This document shows positions 43,030-55,800 of a DNA stretch of 64,000 bases, piece after piece; the first letter of the stretch is position 1; each line of letters starts with the position of its first letter. Below the pieces are notes generated by a model, which saw only the letters and a program-made list of their open reading frames with translations, ran no database searches and was not told the origin of the DNA. The position numbers were made by a program, and so were the translations under genes. Location: positions 24,538,501-24,602,500 of the forward strand of contig NC_087259.1 of NCBI RefSeq assembly GCF_037042905.1, in the 5' to 3' direction. Origin of the DNA: Lytechinus pictus (taxonomy: Eukaryota; Echinodermata; Echinoidea; Temnopleuroida; Toxopneustidae).

Positions 43030-43343
43030 GTTCCTCGATCTCGCGCGCGCGCGGCAGTTCGAATGGTTGGTATCTCGCTTATTGATTTTTGTACGGTGCT
43101 TAGATACCGGCACCCACGATATTGACTATAGAGATTAGAAAGCTAGCAGTGCAGCGCTGGGTACTTGGTTCTTCAGGCGAATTAATGAATGAATGAATGA
43201 TGGTTTGATTACATGAGCTAACGGTCACGTTACTTACGCAACACCGAGAGAAGAGGATCTCACTTGTTGTGTAGACAGCAGCAAAGCAGTTTGAGCTGAG
43301 CTCTGCTCAATTACACTGTGAATTGTTTCTCATTTGTTTACAG
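43030..43343. promoter_or_regulatory. Candidate promoter region of the Neverland-family gene
   Basis: Contains a CpG-rich stretch at 43034-43055 (TCGATCTCGCGCGCGCGCGG), a GAGCTGAGCTC-type palindrome near 43291-43303 and, at its end, the acceptor TTTCTCATTTGTTTACAG (to 43343). The acceptor suggests that the start codon lies in a second exon and that a non-coding first exon lies within or upstream of this stretch. No TATA box is evident. This is inferred from position and composition. Confidence 0.35.
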
Positions 43344-43363
43344 GACTCTGGAACTGATAAAAC

Positions 43364-43820
43364 ATGGCTTCATTTTGTGCATCGAGGTTCTTGCCAGGCC
43401 TTTTCCTCATGCTTGGCCTTGGAATAGCAGTCGCTCTTGCCAGCAATACTCCAAACCTCTCGCTGTTGAAAGATAACTTGAAAGTCATGAACATGCCATT
43501 GAGTGACTGGATTCACATCCTAGCAACCAACTTCACTAATTTTGTAGCATCTCAGACGCTTCTAACGCTCTTCATATTTGGTGTTGCCTTCTATGTTTTC
43601 CGTTATCTCTTCCAGCTATTCCTAACCCCTTTAAACCTGAACAGGGAATTGGGTGATGTCGGGTATATCCTTGATGGAAAGAAGAAGAGAGATGTGGTGA
43701 ATGAGATCAGGAGAAGAAGGAAAGAAGGACAACTCCCACCCATCTATCCCAATGGATGGATTCCGTTGATTGCTTCCTTAGACTTGGTTAAAGGAGATGT
43801 CAAGTATATAACTGCTGTTG
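43364..43820 (+). CDS. nvd: nvd coding exon 1
   Basis: Residues 1-152 plus one base of codon 153. Two hydrophobic stretches: about 9-27 (LPGLFLMLGLGIAVALA, signal or anchor) and about 62-84 (LLTLFIFGVAFYVFRYLFQL). Then the basic segment 'KKKRDVVNEIRRRRKEG' and 'PPIYPNGWIPL', which match the conserved P-x-x-x-NGW-x-P entry to the catalytic part of the family. Ends GTTG|GTGAGT. A likely 5' UTR part starts at 43344 after an acceptor-like sequence. Confidence 0.92.
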
Positions 43821-46800
43821 GTGAGTAGCTCACAACTTTTTTTGCTTTTAAAGTGACAATGCACCACAATAAATGTTGTCATTCATGAACAGTGGTTGAT
43901 CCATGATTTTGAAATGGAGGGGGCACAAGCCCGGGGGGGGGGGGGTACTTAGATTTGGTTTGGACGGGGGTGTGCGGCTGAAGGTTCAAAACCCATACCC
44001 ATATTTACGTTTTTTTTTTTTAAGGTACCCATTAATAGGGATTTATTACCATGATTACAGGGGCAGATCAAGGATTTTCCAAAAGGGGGGGCACATTTTC
44101 CCCTGGAAAATTTGACAAGCCCCCCCCCCAAAAAAAAAGGTTATCACCCAAAATGTAAGGTCATTTCGTGGCCAGTATCTAAAAATTGAGGCCATGTTTA
44201 GGGATTTCCCAGCATAAAACCATACCCCATGTTTAGGGATTTCTTCCAAAAAAGCGACTCATTCCAGCAGCACATCCCTGTATGCCTTATTTTGTGAGTA
44301 CCCCCACAAGTAGTAAGTTTTGGAAAGAACTAATTTTAATGAAAGGGGCACAGATGACAACTTTCTTAGATTTAGGCCTTTAGCTGCTAAAATAATAATG
44401 GATTTTCCATGGGCTATTCTTTATTCTCAAAATATAAGGGGATGTGTGCCCCTTGCATCCATGGTTTCTCCACTGATATGTTCATGATTTTTGCTAAATG
44501 AAGATTTGTTTTTAAATATGAAAGTCCAGTTCAAATAGTACAATATTTTGAATAGACTATGATAATGAAGCAATGAGAAATTGTATCTGCAAACCTAGCT
44601 GGTTTCTAGACATTCCTACTACGAAGCCCAATGTGGGAATTATAGAATCCAGAAGTTGAACTTCGTGCTGAAAAAAATGCCATGCACTGTGGTGGTTTAT
44701 ATACCGGTATTTGCATTTTTGTTATGTAATGGACTCGCCTCATAGTCATGGCTTGCATTCGGGGGTTATGACCTGCCGGTATTTACATTAAAAATGTTTG
44801 CTAAAAACAAAAACTTGTGATTGTATTATGTAACTCTTATTGACATTCTGTGTTGGTATGGAACTAACCAAATATAATATACCAAGGTTTTTTACCTGAC
44901 TGCCAAGAAAGCACGAATGCCTGTGAGCAAGCAACCAGGGGACCAACGGCTTAAGGTTCTCTCCGAGGGACCTGGTAGTGAGAACAAATGCTTTACCAAA
45001 GGGCACTAGCGCACCACTTGGGAATCGAACCCGGGTCACCGGAATCCGAAACCCCTGCTCTACCGACTGAGCTATCGCGCCTCCCTAGTAAATATCTATG
45101 TAGGATCTAACCATTTTCATACGCTACAATACATTTAAATTGTCTTCAAGATTGTGAAAATTAGTGAATTGTCTTTTGAAACAGAGGGTCGTGGGTTCGA
45201 ATCCCAGCCATGGCGTAATTTCCTTCTGCAAGAAACTGATCCACAGTGTGCTGCACTCAACCCAGGTGAGGTAAATGAGTACCGGTAGGAAGTAATTCCT
45301 TAAAAAGGTGTGTGCGCTATGAACGCCTAGCTTAGCCGGGTAATATAGGAGCGCCTTGAGCACCTAACAAGGTGGATATGTGCGCAATATAAATATCCTA
45401 TATTATTATTATTTAGTCAATTTTCAAACTATTAAAGTATGTAGTTGGAACTTGAAGTTATGAACAATAAGATCATGTACTAAATTGCATTATATCCTAC
45501 ATAGAGTAAATCCTGTATAGTGATTGGTTCAAGTAGCATCATGTGACCGAATATATTTCAACTATGATGTTGCGTGACGTCAGACCTCGATATATTTTTG
45601 GATATACCAATATTCTGACGTCATTATTTCACAAAACTGGATATCTCGGCGCACCGGCTTGCGCGCTCTCTCTCTCCCGGGCGCGCAAGTCCAGCGCGAT
45701 GCGTCAGCGCAGACACTAATCTGCGTTCCGCTGAGCGCGGTGGCTCGGAGAAAAGTAGGTAATTCAACAGGACTTTGCATGCTCAGCGCATAGATTTTGG
45801 TTATAAATTATTAAAAGTAGGATATAAAGCAAATATATCAGGCGTTTCATTCGAAAGCATAGTGGGAATTATTAATCCTCGGTTGGACTGGCAAAACTAC
45901 TATATTTCCCTCGGGGCTTCGCCCCTCGGGAAAAAATAGTAATTGCCAGACCAACCTCGGATAAATAATTCCACTATACTTTCTCAAAGCCCGATATATT
46001 TGTTTACTGTATGTGTTGTACCAAGAAGATTTTATGACTGGAGTTCCAATTCATTTCTAAAGAAGCGCAAAAGAAAGGACGGCAGTCAGGACCTTTTTGA
46101 TGTCCGCCTTCGAAGCCGCCAGTTTCAGTGAAAAAATCAGAGGAGTGAAACTTTACGAATATCCATTTGTATCAATTTTCCATCTTTCATATTAATAAAC
46201 AAACTGAAATTTGATCGGATTAGAAAACATCAATAACCAAGCACTATTACGCCGAGATATTTGCCCAGATTATATCAACCTTTAATTAGTGAAAAAAGTA
46301 AGAATTTGACCTTTACTGAAACCAGATTTTAACACTTTTCCGATCATTTGTGGCGAATGAAAATTTCAAATGTGGTCTGTGGAATATTGTTATTCATTAT
46401 TGTATATGCCAGATGAGTGCCCGTACACGCCCAGTCGAGTAAATTTGAGTCATATTTCAGGACATATTGCAGAGTTTATTTTTGCATGCCTCTGAATTAT
46501 GTACTACACATATAACCAGACCAAGATGCAGCGAAAAAGTAATTATCATCACAATAGCATATTTCCCTTTATATATGACCTATAGATGCGGAGTCATGCG
46601 GGAATCATTTGTCTACACAATTGCAAGAGATGTTCAGCAAAGTGCATGCCTGACATACTTTCTGCGGGTGGTTTTTAACCTTGTTCAAACAGATTTTATT
46701 TGCTGTTACTCCATCTCATTTGAAACCTCCTTGGTTGTACATAATATGTGTACATCTGTGTAGTCTAAACACCCCCCAAAGCTGTCAAGAGCTCTGTGTT

Positions 46801-49800
46801 GTTAGGGTGTGTTTATGCTTCCATTGCGAGGACAGAATCAGCGTTTTCAAAACGTCGATCCAAAACGCCGATCGTAAACATGGTTCTGGGAGTGCTGTTT
46901 ATGCTTAACTTTTCAGAGGCGAAATCACGATCTCCAGCTGGCTTTGCATCGTAATTTTCGTTGAGCAGGAAAGCGAGGTCAAATTGGGCGCGCCCTTTTT
47001 CGAAAGTTTTTTTTCCGAGTGTTGTTATGGGGAAGGTACGTCGACTGTTAATAAACATCGAACAATTTCCGATATTTTAGTCATTGCATGGAGCTTCTTG
47101 ATATAGCCATATAATTTCCACCATGGTGAGGATAATAGTAAGAAAAAAATAAAGAATATAAAGTACACAAAATAATAAAATATCTATTTGTTTATGCTGT
47201 ACTGGGGCATCTGGCAATGTCTCCTCATTATAACTCATGTTCCAGGGTTGTTTTTTTTTGGGTGTAAATCCTTCAACGTTCATCGTGATGACAAATTGGA
47301 AGAGTAATAATAGTAATAGTACTGCACATGCAAAACAAGGGAGATGAGAGGTAATTCCGTGGAGGTAACATGCGACCATGGAGCAATGCGACTGTATTTG
47401 CCCGCGGATTTTCATCTCACCGGAAGCATGTACCAAATGACGTCATTTTAACACGTTTACGATCGTGGTTCTGTTTATACTTCCCAGAAAGCCTGATTTC
47501 GGTCAAACGATGTTTACAAATGCACCTTTTTGTGAGTTTACGATCGGCGTTTTGAAACGGCGTTTAAATGAAAGTAAGCATGGACGCAACCGTGTTTTGG
47601 ACTAATCACGTTTGGAAACGCTGATTCTGGCCTGAAAAGTGGAAGCATGAACACGGCCTTAGTTGTGACATAGTCTACATGGATAGCTGCATACATATGA
47701 ACTCTCAAGGTTATAAAAAAAAAATGTTACCTCAAATCCTCAATTCCCCAGAACAAACAAAATGCATTCTTTGTCGACCCTATGGAGGCCCCTATTTAAC
47801 AACATGACGCAGACCTGCAACAACTCATGTCAGTCAACTGCACCCATACATGTACATTGTACATGTACATCCTTTCAATGGACATGCAGACCACATGAAG
47901 GCATGTATGTATGTACATTAACATAATTATTTGTTATGTAGGCCTACTGTATCTCACATGTCTCATGTTAAGGGCCAAATTTCACAAGCTTTCGACTTCT
48001 CTTTGGTCCTAACCATCGTTTGATATGATGCTTTACAATTAATGTTAATAAATGAACTTGAACACAACATTACCATGCGCTAGGGGAGCGAATAGAAACA
48101 CTATGTGGATGCACTGCATGAAAAGGTAATGGCAGGACACATCAAGGCCTGCTCATGCTACTGTTTACACTGTGTACAGCCAGAGACAACTTTCCATTTG
48201 GCAATTGACCTCAAAAAGATTCTGTCCTTTAATCTTTCATACATTTCTGGTAATTTTTGCAAATTATTAGGGCCTATTCCTTATCACTTCCAGGCCTTAA
48301 TTTTTGTTTTAATTTTTTTCAGGGCAAGCTCACTTTTTGCCTGGTCTGAAATCTGAACAACTTTTAACCTCAGGGGTTTATTTGGCATAAGATATTTACA
48401 TACTTGAAACAAAGATAAATAATGCACATTCAAAGATAGCAAATAAAAGAAATAGATGAATATACTTAAAGGGAAATGAAACCTTTGGAACAAGGATGTG
48501 TGATGTCACATGTGAAAACTTTCCCTTTGATGGACTTTGAAATACCCTCCAAATGTCTCTTTTTGCTTTTTCTTATGGTGATACAAACTCTTTATCCATG
48601 ATGTATTCCTTAAATATCTGTATTACATGCCCTCCTATAGAAAGAACACATTATCTACTGATAGATGTGATAAAAGAGGCAATTTAAGTTAAATATATAC
48701 TAAAGTAATGGGGAGAGTTGTTCACAAGTGACATCACACATCTTTGTCGCATTGCCAATTTGAGGATCTCCATAGCATTAGTGATCGCAATATTCAAATG
48801 CTCATAACTTTCTCATTATTTGTCTGATTTTTCTCAAACTTTCGTTGATCTGTTTCTTTGATTTTTCTGTTTTCACACTGAATGTGAGCATGAACAAAAG
48901 AGAGGGATGGAAGAGTGAATCTGGTATGTTGAAAGGAATGTAAAGAAGGTGATGGAAGAAAAGATGGAATTTTGATGACTGACAGAGAAGAGAGGATGAT
49001 CAAGAATAAATGAAGAACACATCTATAAATAACATTAAAGATCGAGTCCACCCCAGAAAAATGTTGATTTTTAGAAAAAGAGAAAAATCAAACTAGCATA
49101 ATGCTGAAAATTCCATCAAAATCGGATATAAATTGAATGACATTTTAAAGTTTCGCTTATTTCTCACAAAACAGTTATGTACAGCTCACTGACATGCACA
49201 TTAGACAATCGATGTCCCTCACTCACTATTTTTTGATTTTTTTTTATTGGTTGAATTATACAATATTTCACTTTGTTACAGATTTGACAATTAGGACCAA
49301 CTTGACTGAACCATTTAGTATTAAACAATGCTAATTCCACATGTTCAGGGAGGAATTAATCTTTGTTTCACTTGACAATGAGTAGATAATTAGAAAATAT
49401 CATATTTCAATTAATTTCATATATTATAATAATTTGCAAAAGATATAGTGAGTAAATTTGCATTTACGACTAGGATGTGCATATTTCTGTTTTGTGAAAT
49501 TAAGCGAAATTTCAAAATGTCATAACTTTCTTATTTTACATTCGAATTTGATGAAATTTTCTGTGTTATGCTTATTGGATTTTTCTTTTTATTCAAATCA
49601 ACTTTTTTAGGGTGGACTTGTCCTTTAGATATTCTTGAAACCCTGTTCACACTACAGTAATTTGGAAATATGTGTATTTAATGTAATTATGGAAATACAA
49701 GCATTTCTTTTCAAAGAAAAAGAATAATTTCTTTACCGTTTTCAGTGATTGTGGAATCAAATTAAAGAGCAGATATTGAATTTTTTAGACATTATTTACT

Positions 49801-52800
49801 TTTTGAAATTCAATTGCTGCCCGCCAAGTGACTTTTTGGTATTTTTTTTCAATTGTCCTTACTCATGCGTGAATGAAGAATCTTCTAAGTACCAGGTGAA
49901 AAAAGAGTCCTTCGGCTTTACAATGATTTTGTCATTTGACTATAAATGGAGGAGCTTCTAGCATGTGATGTCAATAAAACAAAAAATACATTGTACTTCT
50001 GTAATTCTTTGATAACTTTTCACCAAACCGTCACTGATTACCCCCCCCCCCCCATCCTTTTCCCATTTTCTGCTTTTTATTATTAATTTGAAATTGAATT
50101 AGATGTCAAGATGAAATTCCCTTTTAAGGTGGATATGATTCATGGGAGTTTACAATGTGGTCACCATATTATCTCCCTCACGTAGGCATAAGTTAATGGT
50201 TAGCTTAACGATGTGTGTAACCCACTAACCTGTCATCTTTATGTTTGATGACCCATTTACTGGCGATGTTTGCTATTTCGATTGAATTAATGATGGGTGG
50301 GTCTTGTTTCCATCAAGCCTCATGAACTGTTGGCTTGAATCTATGCCATTAATGATCAATTTTACATGAAGTTATTCATTGTCAATCATTGGATGGTATT
50401 CTTATAGGCAGATAGCTATGGCTTTGTCAACCCTTTATTATTTTAGATTACAATTTTGTGGAGTGCCAATTACTGCTCTGGAGCCGTATTCTGAAAATTG
50501 TCTTAAGAGAAATATTCTTGTATCTTTAGAGTTACAATAAAATCCGTATTCCGAAAATTCTTGTATCTTTTCTTGTAAATTTTCTTGTAACTTTTGCTGA
50601 GCGCGTATGATGTCAGAGCTAGAATTATGCGTAAAGTTAAAAACAGCGCACAAATATCCCTTTGCGCAAGATAACGTATCGAGATAAAAGGTATTCTGAA
50701 AATTCTCTTATCTTTGCGTTCTGTTAATTTCCTTGCAAAATACAAGAAAATTTACAAGAGGTAGGGGGCTCTTGTAATTAATTGTTTCATGCGATATTTG
50801 TCCGTCTGCAATAATTATTTCTCCGTCTGCAATAATTATTTCTTGCTGCATCCTGCAAGAACATGTTTTACAAAAAGAGACATTCCAAAGGCATTATAAT
50901 GACGGATTGGTAGACTTGTCAACAATTTGAAATTGGTGTTCGAGACGATGAATCTTTTCAGAGAAAATATGTTTTTGAAAAGAGCCACATGTATTTTTAG
51001 CACAGAACCGCACAGGCATATTAAAGCGTCGAGGCGCAAGGAAATTACGCCTCATATCAACAATGCGCTTCTATTGGTTGACCTAAGCATATAACAAGCT
51101 TAATGATTGGTTGATGATGAAATATTGGGCGTGTCAGAGATGAAATAGGGGACGTCCTTACAGAGATAAGACAATTTTCAGAATACCGATTTAAGAGAAT
51201 TTTAGCGAGTTGTTTTCTTATTGAGTTACAAGAAAAGTTAAGACAATTTTCAGAATACCACCCCTGGAATCGGTACAGGCATTATTGTTTTGAAGTTTGA
51301 GCGATATAACCCTGTCAACTTATTCACTAAATAAAGTTTATTTCAATTCTGCTACAAAATTACAAAAAGTTGTCAAAAATTTAATTGAGAAGTGACAAAA
51401 TAGGGAATTACAAAGATATTTGGAATGAATTGGTACATTATCTTTGTCAACGAATGTGGAAGAAGTATTATGAATCCATGCAGCATTCCATAAAACTGTG
51501 GTAGAAAAGTGTAGTTTAAAGGGTTAAATCTAAACCATGTTACCGGCGTTTCATGAAAGGACCATGTCAGACATTTTATCTGACAGTTATACCTTGGTCA
51601 CATTTGCTCTACGGCGAGTCGAAAACAGCCGTTTTATTCATTTTTACTAAAACCACCTATATGTACAATGTAGCTGGTACAAATAAAATGTTAAAACGGC
51701 TGTTTTTGACTCGCCGTGTGTGGTAACAGTGCCTTTTAGCCAATCATAATCAAGGAAAGTTGTCCGAGAGCTCTGACAACTTGTCGGGCGAAAATGTTGA
51801 TGAAATGCTCCCCAGCAGAATACCACCCATTGTCTACATAGAGAAATGATGACTACATGTTTGCCTTTTCTTGCCCCCCCCCCCCTTTACATGGAATTTT
51901 CTTGACTTAGTCGTTGACAGAGATGTCAAGTTCAAAGACCAGTGATGCATTACATTTCAAGCAGGGAATCGCGACTTGACATAAATGTATGTGCCTGTAA
52001 ATTTAGTGAATAATTTGTGAGTGATGTAGTATTCTGACCATTCTGAACGTACCTCTTTAAAGTAAAATATGCTTAAAGAATCCAGGATCATAGAGGTCAA
52101 ATAGGAGTGGGGGATCGGGGATGAAGGATAAAATTTGATATAATTTTTTTTTAATGAAGGTTGAAAGGGTGGGGGATCAGAGGAGAAAGTACAGGGTTTG
52201 CGCATTTTCTTTAGAAAATTATACAATCTTGAGTTACACGTAGTTTATAATGCAGAAAATGAAAGGATGAGTTGAATAATGGCATACAATGAAGAAAGCT
52301 CTTCTGATGATGTTCCATGGATGAGGGAGTATAAATAAAAGTTGTGGCTGTGAGTAAATAGATGCACTTGCCCGCCCCCCCAAGGATTTTTTTATGAATT
52401 CGTCCACTCACCATTACATCTAATAACCAGTTGGTCGGATAGCCATTTAGTCCATATACCTCACCCAGAGATTACAGGTACATGTAGTTTATAATGCATC
52501 AATATGAAAGGATTAGTTGAATAATTGCATACAATGAAGGGATGAGGGAGGGAGTATACTGTAAATAAAAGTCCTGGCTGTGAGTAAATAGATGCACTTG
52601 CCCCCCCCCCTTGGCTTGCCCCCTCCAGATTTTTATGAAGGCAACAGTTAGTATTGTAATTTAGCTGCCAGTGCTTGTTTGCATTCTATAGTGAACTACT
52701 TAATGTGGAGTCCACCATCTATGGCAATGGCAAACAAATTCTGTTATTCAAAAACTTAGTCTAACTTCAGATTTTTATGAAGGCAACAGTTAGTATTGTA

Positions 52801-55800
52801 ATTTAGCTGCCAGTGCTTGTTTGCATTCTATAGTGAACTACTTACAATGTGAAGTCCACCATCTATGGCAATGGCAAACAAATTATGTTATTCAAAAACT
52901 TAGTCTAACTTCAGACATGATATGAATGGGTAGCATCAAGTCACAAAATGAATGAATGATATCCTTACAGGTCAAACTCTGTGAACTTCATAAATTTTCA
53001 AGCAATGATCATCAATACACATTTGTTTAGAAGGAGATGAGCAAGGCAGTCTTTCTGAATGAACCTACCGGAAACATGTTGCCATGGTAATGGCCTATTA
53101 TGACAATAAACCTAGATTACAAATCAAATCAAACCCTTTATTTTTTTAAAAGAAGTACTCATGAAATGTACATGATAATTGCAGTTTTGGTACATCTCGC
53201 TCCATGAAATTTTTTAGTTGTGTAATTTTTTTTATGAGGAAATCAGAGGTTGACTGTCCACCACAGGGAGTTGTCCCATCTACGTCTCTGCCAACTTTTA
53301 AAAGAGAGGTACACAAGATCCAGCCCTGTAAAATCTTGATGTAATTTTTTTTCACACAGTTTTTTTTCACACAGTGACTATACAGTCACCAGCACAAAAG
53401 TACAAGAATACACCAGATGGTGGCCTGTACTTCTTAAGAAGAAGAAGGTCAAAGAAGAGGACAATCAAAAGAAGAAAAAGAGAAAAAATGATAGTTTTAT
53501 CATTGATATCCGTATTTATCATTGGCAGGAAATGATTTTGCAGTTTATAGAGGAGAGGATGGAGAAGCCTATGCTATCGATGCCTACTGCCCTCATCTTG
53601 GGGCTAACATGGCTATCGGAGGGATGGTCAAGGGTAACTGCTTGTCCTGCCCCTTCCATGGATGGGCCTTCGAGGGAAAGGAGGGAAAATGCGTTGACAT
53701 TCCATACCAGGAAGAAGGGAGTAAGTACCATGTCGTTGTTCCATGCAATTAGCTCAGGATTGTGACGATTGCTCATATAAAAGCTAAACACCATTCTAAC
53801 AGAAACCCTATTATAAACCTAACTCTAACTCAATGACAAGCCTAATCTTCAGAGGAATTAGTTGAGGAGCACTTGTTGCAGTCCTGAGTAAATGTTGCAT
53901 TACCATGATATCAGTAGTAATTTTGCTTTATAATTTCTAGCAGAGAATTGTAATTACAATCATTTTTTTAAATGATAACATTCAGATATTTACTCAATAT
54001 TTACTATCACTTGTAAGATGCAACTTTGATTAATTTTTTTTTAAAGATTCATAAAGTTGCAAATACAATCAATTCACAATTGATATTGATATCTACAACC
54101 AGTTTTTGTTTTTTAATTGAATTTCAGCGTAGACTTGTAATTACAATCATATTTACAATAATAACTATAATATAATCAATATTTACAATCAGTAGTACTT
54201 TTTATTGCATGAATTTTAGCATAATATTCCAAGTTTTCATTGGTGTTTTCATTATTTCTTTGTTTTTCATTTATACACATATATATTTGTAATCAATATT
54301 TACAATCAGTGGTACTTTTGATTGCATGAATTCGAGCATAAACTTATTCAAATTTTTTATTGGTGTTTTCATTATTAATTTGTTTTTCATTTATACACAT
54401 ATATTTTTGTGTATATAGAAACATTTGTAATTTGTGTCTTATAAAAGGTACTATAGAAATATTATTATCATAAAAGTACTATTAAAGCAAAATTGTGCAA
54501 AACATTGTATTCTGTATGAGAGATAATAATAACAGTTGCGGTAACTATCTCATAAAATGAGTTCGAACAGAATTCAATAAAATGACCACTCAAGTGTCTG
54601 TATGTATAAATTTAAAATAAGTGCTAAATGGCTCTGGGAAAAATTGGTATTCGCTGAGAAATGAGCAAAATAAGCATGCCAGAATTCTAATGTCCGGTAT
54701 TTTTCCAAATATTATTAGTACGTTGTCCCACATATCCTTTTTTGTGTTAGTGATCATCAGGTTTTTCAGTTTTCAGCTAGGATTTCATGATTTCACAAAG
54801 ATAAGTTTATTTCACTGTTCCAGAACGAGATTTACATGTATGGTAATATTTAACCTTGACTTTAAAGACTTCTCATGAAATAATTGTTTTCTGCAACTTC
54901 TTTCTTTTACCTTTAATTTTTCAAACCCAGAATCTATACCTATCCAGGCTAAGGTGAAGTCATGGCAGGTAATAGAACAAAACGGGTTTGTCTTTGTGTG
55001 GCACGATGCAGAGGGAAGGGAGCCCTCGTGGTTCCCAGAAAACATCTCAGATTCAGAATGGGGCAAGATGTACCACCATGGGACCACAAAGCATTCCATA
55101 GCCGCCCATGTGGAGGTGAGTATTCATGGAAATCTGGGGAGGGTCTACGAGGCCGGGCAGGGTCCATGAGGCCGATTTCTTCATTTTGTGATTTCTTTAA
55201 TCAAGATGAATTTCTATCAAAATTGAAGACTACAAGCTTAGCCTAGATTAAATGTTAACTGAAATATACCCTAGAACATTTGACTAGGTTGTGGTTAACA
55301 ATATCTATTTATGAGAAAAAAAATATATGAAAAAAATTGGTCTTGCTGCTGATGCTCGGCCACGTCGACGCTCTTAATTTCATTGTATCTTTTGTGTACG
55401 AAGCCAAAAGTCACAGTGTCAGTTTCAGTTAGATGTATCCATTGGTAATATGACTTGAAACTTATAATTATGATTAACTGATAAAATGAGACTGGTCTGT
55501 GCATGGTGCCTGTAGATAAATAATATTTGTCCGTTCTACGTAGTGTGTTGATGAAATATGCCATTATTGCTCTTCTAACTGTGACTTTGAGCTAGGTTCT
55601 CTATGACCTAGATGCATTGATTCTTAAATTTTTTTGCTTGCAAACAATATAACTTGATCAATGGGTAAACATTTCCTTCAAGCAGCTAGACTGTGGTGAA
55701 ATAGTAGACCTGGGGCCTGGAACACAAAGCTTAGCAATGATCGTAGAGCATTTTTCTACGATTGATTGCATTGACTACTATGTACAATCAATCGTGAAAA

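Larger units (their letters stand above)
43821..53528 (+). other. nvd intron 1 (9.7 kb), repeat-rich
   Basis: Starts GTGAGT, ends ATTGGCAG. Contains a hAT-like element, two SINEs, a Harbinger-like MITE, an inverted composite repeat, a foldback MITE family member, the GTATTCTGAAAA foldback element, a nested MITE and three local duplications (each listed separately). No additional exon of the gene is needed, since the phases join directly from exon 1 to exon 2. Confidence 0.85.

Noticed and set aside
44987..45084. Functional tRNA gene on the - strand
   Set aside because: A and B boxes are good, but the 3' acceptor stem is replaced by SINE body sequence, so it is a SINE head.
54962..55246. Alternative frame over exon 3
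   Set aside because: It lacks family motifs and breaks phase with its neighbours; the 54931-55115 frame matches the family.
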